Shown: positions 1 to 6,796, counted from the first letter of the stretch. The stretch is 9,199 nucleotides of DNA from an uncultured Clostridia bacterium (GCA_904501765.1 CAJGCM010000083.1:1-9199); one strand, 5' to 3'. A program made the numbers and translations. The notes: generated by a model from the sequence alone, not told the origin.

Positions 1-1
1 A

Positions 2-1348
2 AAGAACGTTTATGAGGAAGCAACAAGCGAAAAAATCAAAGCAATATACGATTACGCTGAGGGATATATGAATTATCTCGACGATGCAAAAACCGAAAGG
101 GAAGCCGTAGAGATTTCTATCGCAATGGCAAAAAAACAGGGGTATTCCGAGTACAAGCTCGGCGACGGTCTTAAGGTTGGCGATAAAAAATACCTCAACC
201 ACCACGGCAAATGCCTCATTTTATTTAAGATTGGTAAGAATGACATCGAAAAAGATGGTATCAGAATTCTTGCGGCTCATATCGACTCGCCAAGACTCGA
301 TTTAAAGCAGGTGCCTATGTACGAGGATTCGGGAATGTGCTTCCTTAAGACTCACTACTACGGCGGCATAAAGAAATATCAGTGGACTGCTTTACCCCTT
401 GCGCTTCACGGAGTTGTTGTAAAGGGCGACGGAGAGGTTGTTAACGTTGTTATAGGCGAAGACCCCCGTGACCCCGTATTCTATATCAACGACATCCTTC
501 CTCACCTTGGTGCAAAGCAGGGCGCAGAGCCTCTTTCCTCTGCTATTCCCGGCGAAAGCTTAAATATTCTTGTTGGCGGTCTACCTTACAACGACCCTGA
601 GGTTACGGATAAAATTAAGCTTTCCGCCCTTTCGTATCTTAACGAAAAATACGGAATTACCGAATACGATTTCGTGAGTGCAGAGCTTTCCCTTGTTCCG
701 GCTTTCGGCGCTCGCAACGTTGGATTTGACAGCGCTTTGATTTCTGCATACGGACACGACGACAGAGTTTGTGCTTATCCAGCTCTTACCGCACTTTTTG
801 ACAGTGAAAGTGACAACCGTACCGCTATGGTAGTCCTCGCAGATAAAGAAGAAACCGGTTCTGACGGACTTACAGGTATGCAGAGCGACATTCTCACAGA
901 TGTAATTGGTGAAATTGCCGATGCTTTTGTAAAGAACGAGAGAATCGTAAGAATAAATTCCAAATGCTTAAGCGCTGACGTAAACGGCGCTTATGACCCT
1001 AACTTCGCTGACGTATATGAGAAGAAAAACAGCGCATATCTTTCCTGCGGCGCAGTTATGAGTAAATACACAGGTGCAAGAGGCAAGTCCGGCACAAGTG
1101 ATGCTTCTGCCGAATTCGTTGGATTTGTAAGACGAATCTTTGATGAAAACGGAGTTATCTGGCAGTCAGGAGAGCTTGGAAAAGTTGATGCGGGCGGCGG
1201 CGGAACGGTAGCTAAATTTATAGCTAAGCATAATATCGAAACGGTTGATATCGGTGTACCGGTTATTTCAATGCACGCTCCTTATGAGGTTGTTTCAAAA
1301 GCTGACGTATATTCGGCTTACGAGGCATTTTTGGCATTCATTAAGTAA
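2..1348 (+). CDS. M18 family metallo-aminopeptidase, 5'-truncated by window edge
   Basis: This is a cytosolic di-zinc exopeptidase of the M18 (aspartyl aminopeptidase / aminopeptidase I) family, which removes N-terminal residues from peptides. An ATG lies at 68, but the same frame is open back to position 2 and encodes 22 more residues (KNVYEEATSEKIKAIYDYAEGY) that read like the usual M18 N-terminus. The true start is therefore upstream, outside the window. Numbered from the ATG at 68, all expected metal and catalytic residues are visible: His71 in AAHIDSPRLD, Asp231/232 in GHDDR, the Glu pair 261-262 in DKEETGS, Asp303 in SADVNGAYDPN, and His403 in SMHAPYE. At least 448 residues are visible, a normal length. 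The family assignment is secure; the exact N-terminal residue preference (acidic or broad) cannot be read from sequence. It ends in TAA, 31 nt before prfA with no terminator between, so it may share a transcript with prfA. Confidence 0.93.
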   Translation, partial: KNVYEEATSEKIKAIYDYAEGYMNYLDDAKTEREAVEISIAMAKKQGYSEYKLGDGLKVGDKKYLNHHGKCLILFKIGKNDIEKDGIRILAAHIDSPRLDLKQVPMYEDSGMCFLKTHYYGGIKKYQWTALPLALHGVVVKGDGEVVNVVIGEDPRDPVFYINDILPHLGAKQGAEPLSSAIPGESLNILVGGLPYNDPEVTDKIKLSALSYLNEKYGITEYDFVSAELSLVPAFGARNVGFDSALISAYGHDDRVCAYPALTALFDSESDNRTAMVVLADKEETGSDGLTGMQSDILTDVIGEIADAFVKNERIVRINSKCLSADVNGAYDPNFADVYEKKNSAYLSCGAVMSKYTGARGKSGTSDASAEFVGFVRRIFDENGVIWQSGELGKVDAGGGGTVAKFIAKHNIETVDIGVPVISMHAPYEVVSKADVYSAYEAFLAFIK

Positions 1349-1369
1349 ATTCATTTAAGCTTTAGTTAC

Positions 1370-1376
1370 GGAGAAG
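1370..1376 (+). promoter_or_regulatory. Ribosome binding site of prfA
   Basis: GGAGAAG sits six bases (counted from GGAG) before the ATG at 1380 and fixes that start. It is the only clear Shine-Dalgarno sequence in the prfA-sua5-parC set; the two following genes lack one. Confidence 0.75.
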
Positions 1377-1379
1377 AAA

Positions 1380-2456
1380 ATGATATTTGAGAAACTGATT
1401 CCCGCAGAGGATAGATATAGAGAAATAGAGCGTCTTATGATGCAGCCAGATATCGCCTCTGACGGTAAGAGGTATACTGAGCTTGTGAAGGAGTATAATT
1501 CGCTCTCAGCAATAGTTGAAAAATTCAAAGAATATAAGTCTGCAAAGAAGAATCTTGAAGACGCAGAGGCTCTCCGTGATGATTCTACACAGGAAAGAGA
1601 GCTCAGAGAGCTTGCAGAGGAGGAGTGCGATTTATATTCAGAGCAACTCGAAGCTTTAGAAGAAGAATTGAAGCTCCTCCTTATTCCCAAAGACCCTAAT
1701 GACTCACGAAATACAGTTATAGAAATCAGAGGAGGCGCAGGTGGGGAAGAGGCGGCATTGTTTGCAAGGGATCTTTTTCGTATGTATTCAATGTTTGCCA
1801 CAAAAGAAAGGTTCAAGCTTGAGATTATAAATGCCAACGAAACTGAACTTGGCGGGTTCAAGGAAATTACCTTTACAGTTATAGGCGACGGTGCATATTC
1901 ACGTTTTAAATTCGAAAGCGGCGTTCACAGAGTCCAGAGAATACCTATAACCGAATCCAATGGAAGAATACAAACCTCAACTGTAACAGTGGCGGTGCTT
2001 CCGGAGGCAGAAGCGGTAGAGGTGGAGGTAAATCCCGCCGATCTTAAATTCGAATCCTGTAAGTCAAGCGGAGCCGGAGGACAGCATATTAATAAGACAG
2101 AATCTGCCGTAAGACTTACTCATAAGCCTACAGGTATAGTAATTGAATGTGACCAGGAGAGAAGTCAGCTACAAAATAAAGAAAAGGCTCTTCATATACT
2201 TTATACTAAGCTCTACGATATTAAGCAAAAAGAACAGTCAGATGCGATTGCTTCTGAAAGAAAGAGCCAGGTTGGCTCGGGGGATAGAAGCGAAAAAATC
2301 AGAACCTACAACTATCCGCAATCAAGAATTACTGACCATCGAATAGGAAAAACAATTTTTACCTTTGATGCATTTTTAAACGGAGATATAGGAGAGTTAG
2401 TAAACGAGCTTATCGCACATGATACAGCAGAGCGTTTACGCGCCGAATCTGAATGA
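1380..2456 (+). CDS. prfA: Peptide chain release factor 1 (RF1)
   Basis: RF1 reads UAA and UAG in the ribosomal A site and triggers hydrolysis of peptidyl-tRNA. The 358 residues are full length. A helical N-terminal domain covers about 1-105, GGAGGEEAALFA follows at 118-129, the codon-recognition domain includes GVHRVQRIPITES (181-193), and the catalytic GGQ is at 233-235. RSEKIRTYNYPQ and RITDHRIG (304-323) are standard for the family. A PxT tripeptide rather than SPF makes this RF1, not RF2. Two points are unusual: the tripeptide is Pro-Ile-Thr (189-191), where PAT or PVT is usual, and residue 198 is Gln (CAA, 1971-1973) in GRIQTS, where RF1 and RF2 almost always have His (GRIHTS; T. thermophilus His193). 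The neighbouring Gln186 and Thr199 are kept. The stop is TGA, within an ATGA overlap with the next gene. prmC, which methylates the GGQ glutamine and often follows prfA, is not adjacent. Confidence 0.97.
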   Translation: MIFEKLIPAEDRYREIERLMMQPDIASDGKRYTELVKEYNSLSAIVEKFKEYKSAKKNLEDAEALRDDSTQERELRELAEEECDLYSEQLEALEEELKLLLIPKDPNDSRNTVIEIRGGAGGEEAALFARDLFRMYSMFATKERFKLEIINANETELGGFKEITFTVIGDGAYSRFKFESGVHRVQRIPITESNGRIQTSTVTVAVLPEAEAVEVEVNPADLKFESCKSSGAGGQHINKTESAVRLTHKPTGIVIECDQERSQLQNKEKALHILYTKLYDIKQKEQSDAIASERKSQVGSGDRSEKIRTYNYPQSRITDHRIGKTIFTFDAFLNGDIGELVNELIAHDTAERLRAESE

Positions 2457-3505
2457 CTACGAAAATTCTAAAAATAGACAAAACGGTAGATAAATACGAG
2501 GCAGAACTAAAATATGCCGCAGAAATTATAAAGAACGGCGGACTAGTTGTATTTCCTACGGAAACGGTTTACGGGTTAGGAGCAGACGGTACCAATCCCG
2601 AAGCAGCAAAAAGGATATATGAAGCAAAAGGCAGACCTTCGGACAATCCCTTGATAATTCATATAGCAGATCCCTCCGATGCTGAAAAATACACCTTTAC
2701 GACACCTCTGTATTATAAGCTGGCTAAGCATTTTATGCCAGGACCCTTAACCGTTATACTTAAAGCGCAACAAAGCATACCAAATGAAACACGGGCTAAT
2801 CTTTCTACGGTTGCAGTCAGATGTCCCGCAAACCCAATAGCAAGGATGCTTATCAAATACGCAGGCGTACCTATTGCGGCTCCGTCAGCGAATCTTTCCG
2901 GCTCTCCTTCACCGACTAACGCTGAGCACGTTATTGACGACATGATGGGCAGGGTAAATATGATTATAGACGGAGGGGATTCCGATTTCGGTCTTGAATC
3001 CACTATAGTAAAAATAGAGGACGATGACAGTGTAACACTGCTTCGCCCTGGAAAAATAACAGCCGAAGAACTAAAAGCCGTTTGCGGCAAGGTAACAGTT
3101 TCTTCTGCTGTAACTGAGGCTCTTAAAGAGGGCGAAATTGCACTTTCGCCAGGCATGAAATACAGGCATTATGCTCCTAAATCGCCCGTTTTTCTTCTTG
3201 ATGGCGCCCTAAACAACTGTATTGAATACATTAAATCAATATTTGGTGACAAAAACATAGCAATATTAGCTTACACATCGGATTTTCGGGAGATAAAAGA
3301 AAAATTACCGCACGCTTATCTCTACGAGTTCGGTGACAAAGAAAACGAAGAGCTTCAGGCTCACACCTTATTCAACATACTCAGAGATGCTGATAAGCGT
3401 GATTTTGATGCTATTTTCGCTCCATTACCCCGGCGTGAGGGAATCGGTCTTGCGCTCTATAACAGAATGATTAGAGCCGCAGCCTACCAAATTATCAGAA
3501 TGTGA
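2453..3505 (+). CDS. L-threonylcarbamoyladenylate synthase, two-domain Sua5/YwlC type
   Basis: This enzyme makes threonylcarbamoyl-AMP from threonine, bicarbonate and ATP. It is the first step of t6A formation at position 37 of tRNAs that read ANN codons, and it acts in the cytosol upstream of TsaD/TsaB/TsaE. The 350 residues hold a YrdC/TsaC domain at about 20-205, with FPTETVYGLG (34-43), the KxR motif in YEAKGRPSDNPL (57-67), MPGPLTV (95-101) and the SxN motif in APSANLSG (143-150). A linker, SPGMKYRHYAPKSP (232-245), follows, then a Sua5 C-terminal domain at about 247-350. This is the long Sua5 form, not the short E. coli TsaC form. The ATG lies inside the prfA stop region (ATGA, 4-nt overlap) without a clear ribosome binding site, so it is probably translated by re-initiation after prfA. 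Bacterial genomes often place this gene near prfA, which supports the assignment. Confidence 0.95.
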   Translation: MTTKILKIDKTVDKYEAELKYAAEIIKNGGLVVFPTETVYGLGADGTNPEAAKRIYEAKGRPSDNPLIIHIADPSDAEKYTFTTPLYYKLAKHFMPGPLTVILKAQQSIPNETRANLSTVAVRCPANPIARMLIKYAGVPIAAPSANLSGSPSPTNAEHVIDDMMGRVNMIIDGGDSDFGLESTIVKIEDDDSVTLLRPGKITAEELKAVCGKVTVSSAVTEALKEGEIALSPGMKYRHYAPKSPVFLLDGALNNCIEYIKSIFGDKNIAILAYTSDFREIKEKLPHAYLYEFGDKENEELQAHTLFNILRDADKRDFDAIFAPLPRREGIGLALYNRMIRAAAYQIIRM

Positions 3506-3516
3506 CGGTATCAACA

Positions 3517-5742
3517 ATGGCAAAAAGAAAAAAAGGAAATGAAAACCCTCTAATCAACGAATCTGAAGCTACACTCCAGCCGATAACAGAAACCTTGAAG
3601 CAAAATTATATGCCTTATGCTATGAGCGTTATTGTTTCGAGAGCAATTCCTGAAATTGACGGCTTCAAGCCAGCTCACAGAAAGCTTCTGTACACTATGT
3701 ATACTATGGGGCTCATGACCGCTCAGAAGACAAAAAGTGCGAATATCGTAGGACAGACTATGCGTCTTAATCCCCACGGTGATGCGTCAATATACGAAAC
3801 AATGGTGCGTTTGACAAGAGGCAATGCAGCGCTCCTTCACCCCTTTGTCGATTCGAAGGGATCATTCGGTAAGCACTATTCAAGAGATATGGCATATGCG
3901 GCATCAAGATATACCGAAGCAAAGCTTGACCCATTCTGCGCTGAACTTTTCAATGGTATAGATAAGGACGCAGTGGATTTCATCCCAAACTATGATAACA
4001 CTATGAAGGAGCCTTCTCTGCTACCCACCACTTTCCCTAATATTCTCGTTACACCCAACTTAGGTATTGCAGTAGGTATGGCATGCTCCATATGCTCGTT
4101 CAACCTTGCCGAAATATGTGACGGAACGATAGCTCTTCTGAAAAATCCTAAAACTACAATTGAAAGATTTATGGATATTGTAAAGGGTCCCGATTTTTCA
4201 GGCGGCGGTACTATAATATACGACTATGAGCAGATGAAGAAGATTTATCTTACCGGTACAGGTAGCTTTAAGATGCAGGCAAAATACAAATACAATCCCA
4301 AAGAGCATTGTATTGATATATACGAAATTCCTTATTCAGCATTTATCGAGCCTATTATCAAAAAAGCTAAGGATATGATGAATTCGGGAAAGCTCAAGGA
4401 GGTAGCGGCTGTTCAAGACGCAGTCGATATTACAGAGTCAAAGCTTATCTATATCGAGCTGAAGAAGGATGCAAATCCCGATATAGTTATGCAAAAGTTA
4501 CTTTCCACCACCGACCTTCAGTGTAATTTCGACTGTAACTTCAACATTCTTGTTGACGGTAAGCCTGTAACTCTCGGTATCCGCGAAATACTTCTCGAAT
4601 GGATAAGATTCAGGTCGAAATGCCTTACCAGAGAATTGACCTTTACATTGAATAAAAAGAAAGACAAGCTTCACCTCCTTCAAGGCTTAGCAAAGCTGCT
4701 CGTTGACATTGACAAGGCGATAAGAATTATAAGAGGAACTGAAAACGAAGAGGACGTTGTGCCAAATCTTGCAAAGGCTTTTGATATTACAGACATACAG
4801 GCTGAGTATATTGCTGAAATTAAGCTCCGCCATCTTAACCGTCAGTATATTATCAATCGTATGAAAGAATTTGACCAGCTGGAAAAGGATATAGCAGAGC
4901 TTGGAGCAATTCTTAAGGACGAGATAAAGCTCAAGGAGCTGATTATAAGTCAGCTTAAAGAAATTAAGAAAAAGTACGCACAGGAAAGAAGAACCACATT
5001 TATAGAGAAGGAAAACGTACAGAAGGTAGACAAGGAAGAAATATTCTTCGAAAATTACAACTGTCGACTTGTGTTTACAAAAGGCGGTTACTTCAAAAAG
5101 CTCTCTATGCAGTCTGTAAGAGCTTCTGACGAGCAAAAGCTTAAGGAAGGGGATTATATCATATACGAAGAGGATACAGACAACAAGGGCGATGTTTTGT
5201 TTGTTACAGATAAATGCCACATTTATAGAGCGAAGGTTTCCGATTTTGATTTAACCAAGCCCTCTTCAATGGGCGATTATATTCCCACTAAGCTTTCTAT
5301 GGAAGACGACGAGCATGTTGTTGCTTGCAAAATGATTTACGATATAATCCCTGAGCATCATATGGTTTATATTTTTGAAAACGGTAAGGGTGTAAGAATA
5401 CCTATGGGGTCATACGATGCTAAATCAAAGAGAAAAAAGATAACAGGTGCTTATTCTTCTTCCTCGCCATTAGTTGCGGCATTTTACGAAGGCGACAAGC
5501 CTATACAAATATTCCTGCGCAGTGATACAGGACGGGGAATTCTTTGTAAGAGTAGCCTGATTGCCGAGAAGTCCACAAGAACGTCCTCCGGTGTGCAAAT
5601 TATGCAGTTCTCAAAGAAAAAAGGCAAAATCGAATTTGCTACCGATAGAATTTCCGACCTCGGAGCAGATATCTCAAAGTGCCATAAGACGGTTTTACCT
5701 TCAACAGGCAGCATTATCAATCAGCTGACCTTTAACTTCTGA
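3517..5742 (+). CDS. Type II DNA topoisomerase A subunit, ParC/GyrA-like (topoisomerase IV)
   Basis: This is the DNA-cleaving A subunit that, with an ATPase B subunit, passes one duplex through another. Numbered from the ATG at 3517 (741 aa), the winged-helix region has DGFKPAHRKLLY (48-59), and the catalytic tyrosine is Tyr132 in AASRYTEAKLDP. The tower and coiled-coil region is at about 330-500, and a C-terminal beta-pinwheel-like domain runs from about 511. The gyrase QRRGGxG GyrA-box is absent, which favours topoisomerase IV (ParC) over gyrase. In the quinolone pocket (NPHGDASIYE, 85-94) the position matching E. coli GyrA Ser83 is Ala, and Asp87 is Glu. Start choice: a GTG at 3502 would overlap the sua5 stop by 4 nt (GTGA), while the ATG at 3517 gives an N-terminus beginning MAKRKKG; neither has a good ribosome binding site. 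The parE partner is not adjacent. The stop is TGA, followed by a strong terminator. Confidence 0.9.
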   Translation: MAKRKKGNENPLINESEATLQPITETLKQNYMPYAMSVIVSRAIPEIDGFKPAHRKLLYTMYTMGLMTAQKTKSANIVGQTMRLNPHGDASIYETMVRLTRGNAALLHPFVDSKGSFGKHYSRDMAYAASRYTEAKLDPFCAELFNGIDKDAVDFIPNYDNTMKEPSLLPTTFPNILVTPNLGIAVGMACSICSFNLAEICDGTIALLKNPKTTIERFMDIVKGPDFSGGGTIIYDYEQMKKIYLTGTGSFKMQAKYKYNPKEHCIDIYEIPYSAFIEPIIKKAKDMMNSGKLKEVAAVQDAVDITESKLIYIELKKDANPDIVMQKLLSTTDLQCNFDCNFNILVDGKPVTLGIREILLEWIRFRSKCLTRELTFTLNKKKDKLHLLQGLAKLLVDIDKAIRIIRGTENEEDVVPNLAKAFDITDIQAEYIAEIKLRHLNRQYIINRMKEFDQLEKDIAELGAILKDEIKLKELIISQLKEIKKKYAQERRTTFIEKENVQKVDKEEIFFENYNCRLVFTKGGYFKKLSMQSVRASDEQKLKEGDYIIYEEDTDNKGDVLFVTDKCHIYRAKVSDFDLTKPSSMGDYIPTKLSMEDDEHVVACKMIYDIIPEHHMVYIFENGKGVRIPMGSYDAKSKRKKITGAYSSSSPLVAAFYEGDKPIQIFLRSDTGRGILCKSSLIAEKSTRTSSGVQIMQFSKKKGKIEFATDRISDLGADISKCHKTVLPSTGSIINQLTFNF

Positions 5743-5779
5743 TAAGACCAAAGGGCGGCAAAATATAGCAAATAAACTG

Positions 5780-5838
5780 AAAGAGGCAGCTCAGCGTGAT
5801 ACACATAGTGGCGCATCACGTTAAGTTGCCTCTTTTTT
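5780..5838 (+). terminator. Long-stem rho-independent terminator between convergent genes
   Basis: Bases 5780-5800 pair with 5815-5835 in a 21-bp stem that has one C/A mismatch (5792/5823) and two G-U pairs, closed by a 14-nt loop (5801-5814). The run of T at 5833-5838 completes an intrinsic terminator for the parC transcript. On the opposite strand the stem is followed only by a weak T-rich stretch (about 5761-5779), so it may also stop the response-regulator transcript, less efficiently. The stem is about twice the usual terminator length. Confidence 0.88.
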
Positions 5839-5853
5839 GCATATAGTAATTTT

Positions 5854-6546
5854 TTAATTAGCTACAGTGTCGAATTTATATCCTACGCCCCAAACAGTCT
5901 TAAGCGACCATTTATCAGACACACCTTCGAGCTTTTCACGAAGTCTTTTCACGTGTACATCAACTGTTCTGGAATCCCCAAGATAATCAAATCCCCATAC
6001 CTTATCAAGGAGCTGATCTCTTGTAAATACACGATTGCAGTTGGAAGCAAGGAAATAGAGAAGCTCAAGCTCCTTCGGGGGAATATCTATAGCTTTTCCG
6101 TTGAGTTTAAGTTCATATTTTTGAAGGCTGATTTCAATATTTTCAAACTTAACAACCTCGTCGTCGCCAATTTTAGTATGAGCTGTATATCTGCGCAGTA
6201 CAGCTTTAATTCTGGCAGAAAGCTCCTTCATGTCAAAGGGTTTAACTATAAAATCGTCGGCTCCAAGCTCAAGTCCCAGCACCTTATCAAAAACCTCGCC
6301 CTTTGCAGTTATCATTATAACCGGCTTTGAAGATATTTCTCTTATTTCACGGCAAACCTGCCAACCGTCTTTTTTGGGCATCATAATGTCGAGAAGAACT
6401 AAATCGGGTTCGTATATCTTGAATGACTGAACACCCTCAACTCCATCATTTGCAGTCTTTACCTTGTAGCCCTCATTTTCAAAATAGAGCTTAAGCATAT
6501 CACAAATATTTACGTCATCATCTATTACCAGCAGTTTTGTTTCCAT
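5854..6546 (-). CDS. OmpR/PhoB-family response regulator, no adjacent kinase
   Basis: This is a cytosolic two-component DNA-binding protein of 230 residues. The receiver domain (about 1-118) has the acidic pair Asp10/Asp11, the phospho-acceptor Asp53 in LLDIMMPKKDGW, the switch Thr80 in MITAK and Lys102 in VKPFD. The winged-helix DNA-binding domain (about 132-228) carries PPKELELLYFLA, FTRDQLLDKVWG, RTVDVHVKRLREKL and a final VWGVGYKF. All activation residues are intact. The start is the ATG at 6546 because AGGAGG lies eight bases upstream; an in-frame TTG one codon earlier (6549) would be only five bases from it and is less likely. Such regulators are normally paired with a histidine kinase, but the downstream gene is convergent parC and the upstream gene is divergent ychF, so the partner must be elsewhere. 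The gene has its own consensus promoter and its stop (TAA) lies next to the shared terminator, so it is probably monocistronic. The signal it answers to cannot be told from sequence. Confidence 0.95.
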   Translation of the reverse strand: METKLLVIDDDVNICDMLKLYFENEGYKVKTANDGVEGVQSFKIYEPDLVLLDIMMPKKDGWQVCREIREISSKPVIMITAKGEVFDKVLGLELGADDFIVKPFDMKELSARIKAVLRRYTAHTKIGDDEVVKFENIEISLQKYELKLNGKAIDIPPKELELLYFLASNCNRVFTRDQLLDKVWGFDYLGDSRTVDVHVKRLREKLEGVSDKWSLKTVWGVGYKFDTVAN

Positions 6547-6554
6547 CAATTTAA

Positions 6555-6560
6555 CCTCCT
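6555..6560 (-). promoter_or_regulatory. Ribosome binding site of the response regulator
   Basis: A perfect AGGAGG on the reverse strand, eight bases before the ATG at 6546. It decides the start in favour of this ATG over the TTG at 6549. Confidence 0.88.
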
Positions 6561-6562
6561 CT

Positions 6563-6602
6563 AATTGTTAACTTTGTTAAAAAGTTTAAAATCTTAACAA
6601 TT
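6563..6602. promoter_or_regulatory. GTTAA/TTAAC repeat cluster over the response-regulator start site, possible operator
   Basis: A perfect 9-bp inverted repeat, AATTGTTAA (6563-6571) and TTAACAATT (6594-6602), is separated by 22 bp. A further direct copy TTGTTAA lies at 6574-6580 and a weaker GTTTAA at 6584-6589. Seen from the regulator's strand, TTAACAA occurs twice in tandem with a 9-bp period. The cluster begins at the predicted transcription start and ends just before the ribosome binding site. OmpR/PhoB-type regulators commonly bind short repeats of this kind, so autoregulation is a reasonable inference. The region is very AT-rich, so part of the symmetry could be chance. Confidence 0.45.
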
Positions 6603-6604
6603 AT

Positions 6605-6633
6605 ATTATAATGGATATATATGGAATTGTCAA
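6605..6633 (-). promoter_or_regulatory. Consensus sigma-A promoter for the response regulator
   Basis: On the reverse strand, TTGACA (6633-6628) and TATAAT (6610-6605) are separated by exactly 17 bp, matching the consensus at all twelve positions. Transcription would begin near 6598, giving a leader of about 50 nt. The sequence upstream of the -35 (about 6634-6660) is A/T-tract rich, as in an UP element. Confidence 0.88.
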
Positions 6634-6702
6634 GAACAAAATATGAATTTTTCTTGTGCATATGTTAATTAACTGTTATTATCGTTATTTTTTTCAAAAG
6701 TC

Positions 6703-6731
6703 TTGAATAAAATACATTTTTATGTTAAAAT
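6703..6731 (+). promoter_or_regulatory. Probable sigma-A promoter for ychF
   Basis: TTGAAT (6703-6708) and TAAAAT (6726-6731) are separated by 17 bp: four of six and five of six consensus bases. The start would be near 6738, giving a leader of about 59 nt. It is clearly weaker than the divergent regulator promoter, and the AT-rich context makes other -10 choices possible. Confidence 0.55.
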
Positions 6732-6750
6732 ATCATTGTTTTGAAATTAA

Positions 6751-6773
6751 TAAGACTGATTTACTCAGTTTTA
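6751..6773 (+). other. Small hairpin in the ychF leader
   Basis: Bases 6751-6759 pair with 6765-6773 (nine pairs including one G-U) around a 5-nt loop. The stem ends nine bases before the ychF ribosome binding site. It is AT-rich and only modestly stable. It may have no role, or may slightly affect initiation or mRNA stability. Confidence 0.3.
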
Positions 6774-6782
6774 CAAGAAAAT

Positions 6783-6787
6783 AGGAG
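6783..6787 (+). promoter_or_regulatory. Ribosome binding site of ychF
   Basis: AGGAG nine bases before the ATG at 6797 supports that start; the P-loop begins seven residues in, as normal for the family. Confidence 0.75.
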
Positions 6788-6796
6788 ATTCAAAAA

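Noticed and set aside
68..70. ATG as the start of the M18 aminopeptidase
   Set aside because: The frame stays open to position 2 and the 22 upstream residues look like normal M18 N-terminal sequence, so this is an internal Met and the gene is cut by the window edge.
1355..1861. Reverse-strand open frame of 168 codons opposite prfA
   Set aside because: It is Ser-rich low-complexity sequence antisense to a certain gene, with no recognisable domain or ribosome binding site.
2713..3156. Reverse-strand open frame of 147 codons opposite sua5
   Set aside because: It lies fully within the conserved YrdC region on the other strand and shows no family features of its own.
3502..3504. GTG as the start of parC (4-nt overlap with sua5)
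   Set aside because: Possible, but the ATG at 3517 gives a more usual N-terminus (MAKRKKG); neither has a ribosome binding site, so the choice is tentative.
4687..5220. Reverse-strand open frame of 177 codons opposite parC
   Set aside because: It is Leu/Phe/Cys-rich shadow sequence produced by the complementary strand of the parC coiled-coil region; no motifs.
5953..6330. Forward open frame of 125 codons opposite the response regulator
   Set aside because: It is antisense to a well-conserved regulator, and the peptide shows no domain pattern.
6664..6673. Perfect 10-bp palindrome GTTAATTAAC between the divergent promoters
   Set aside because: It shares the GTTAA core with the repeats near the regulator promoter, but in so AT-rich a region a 10-bp palindrome is weak evidence; it could be an extra binding site but was not called.
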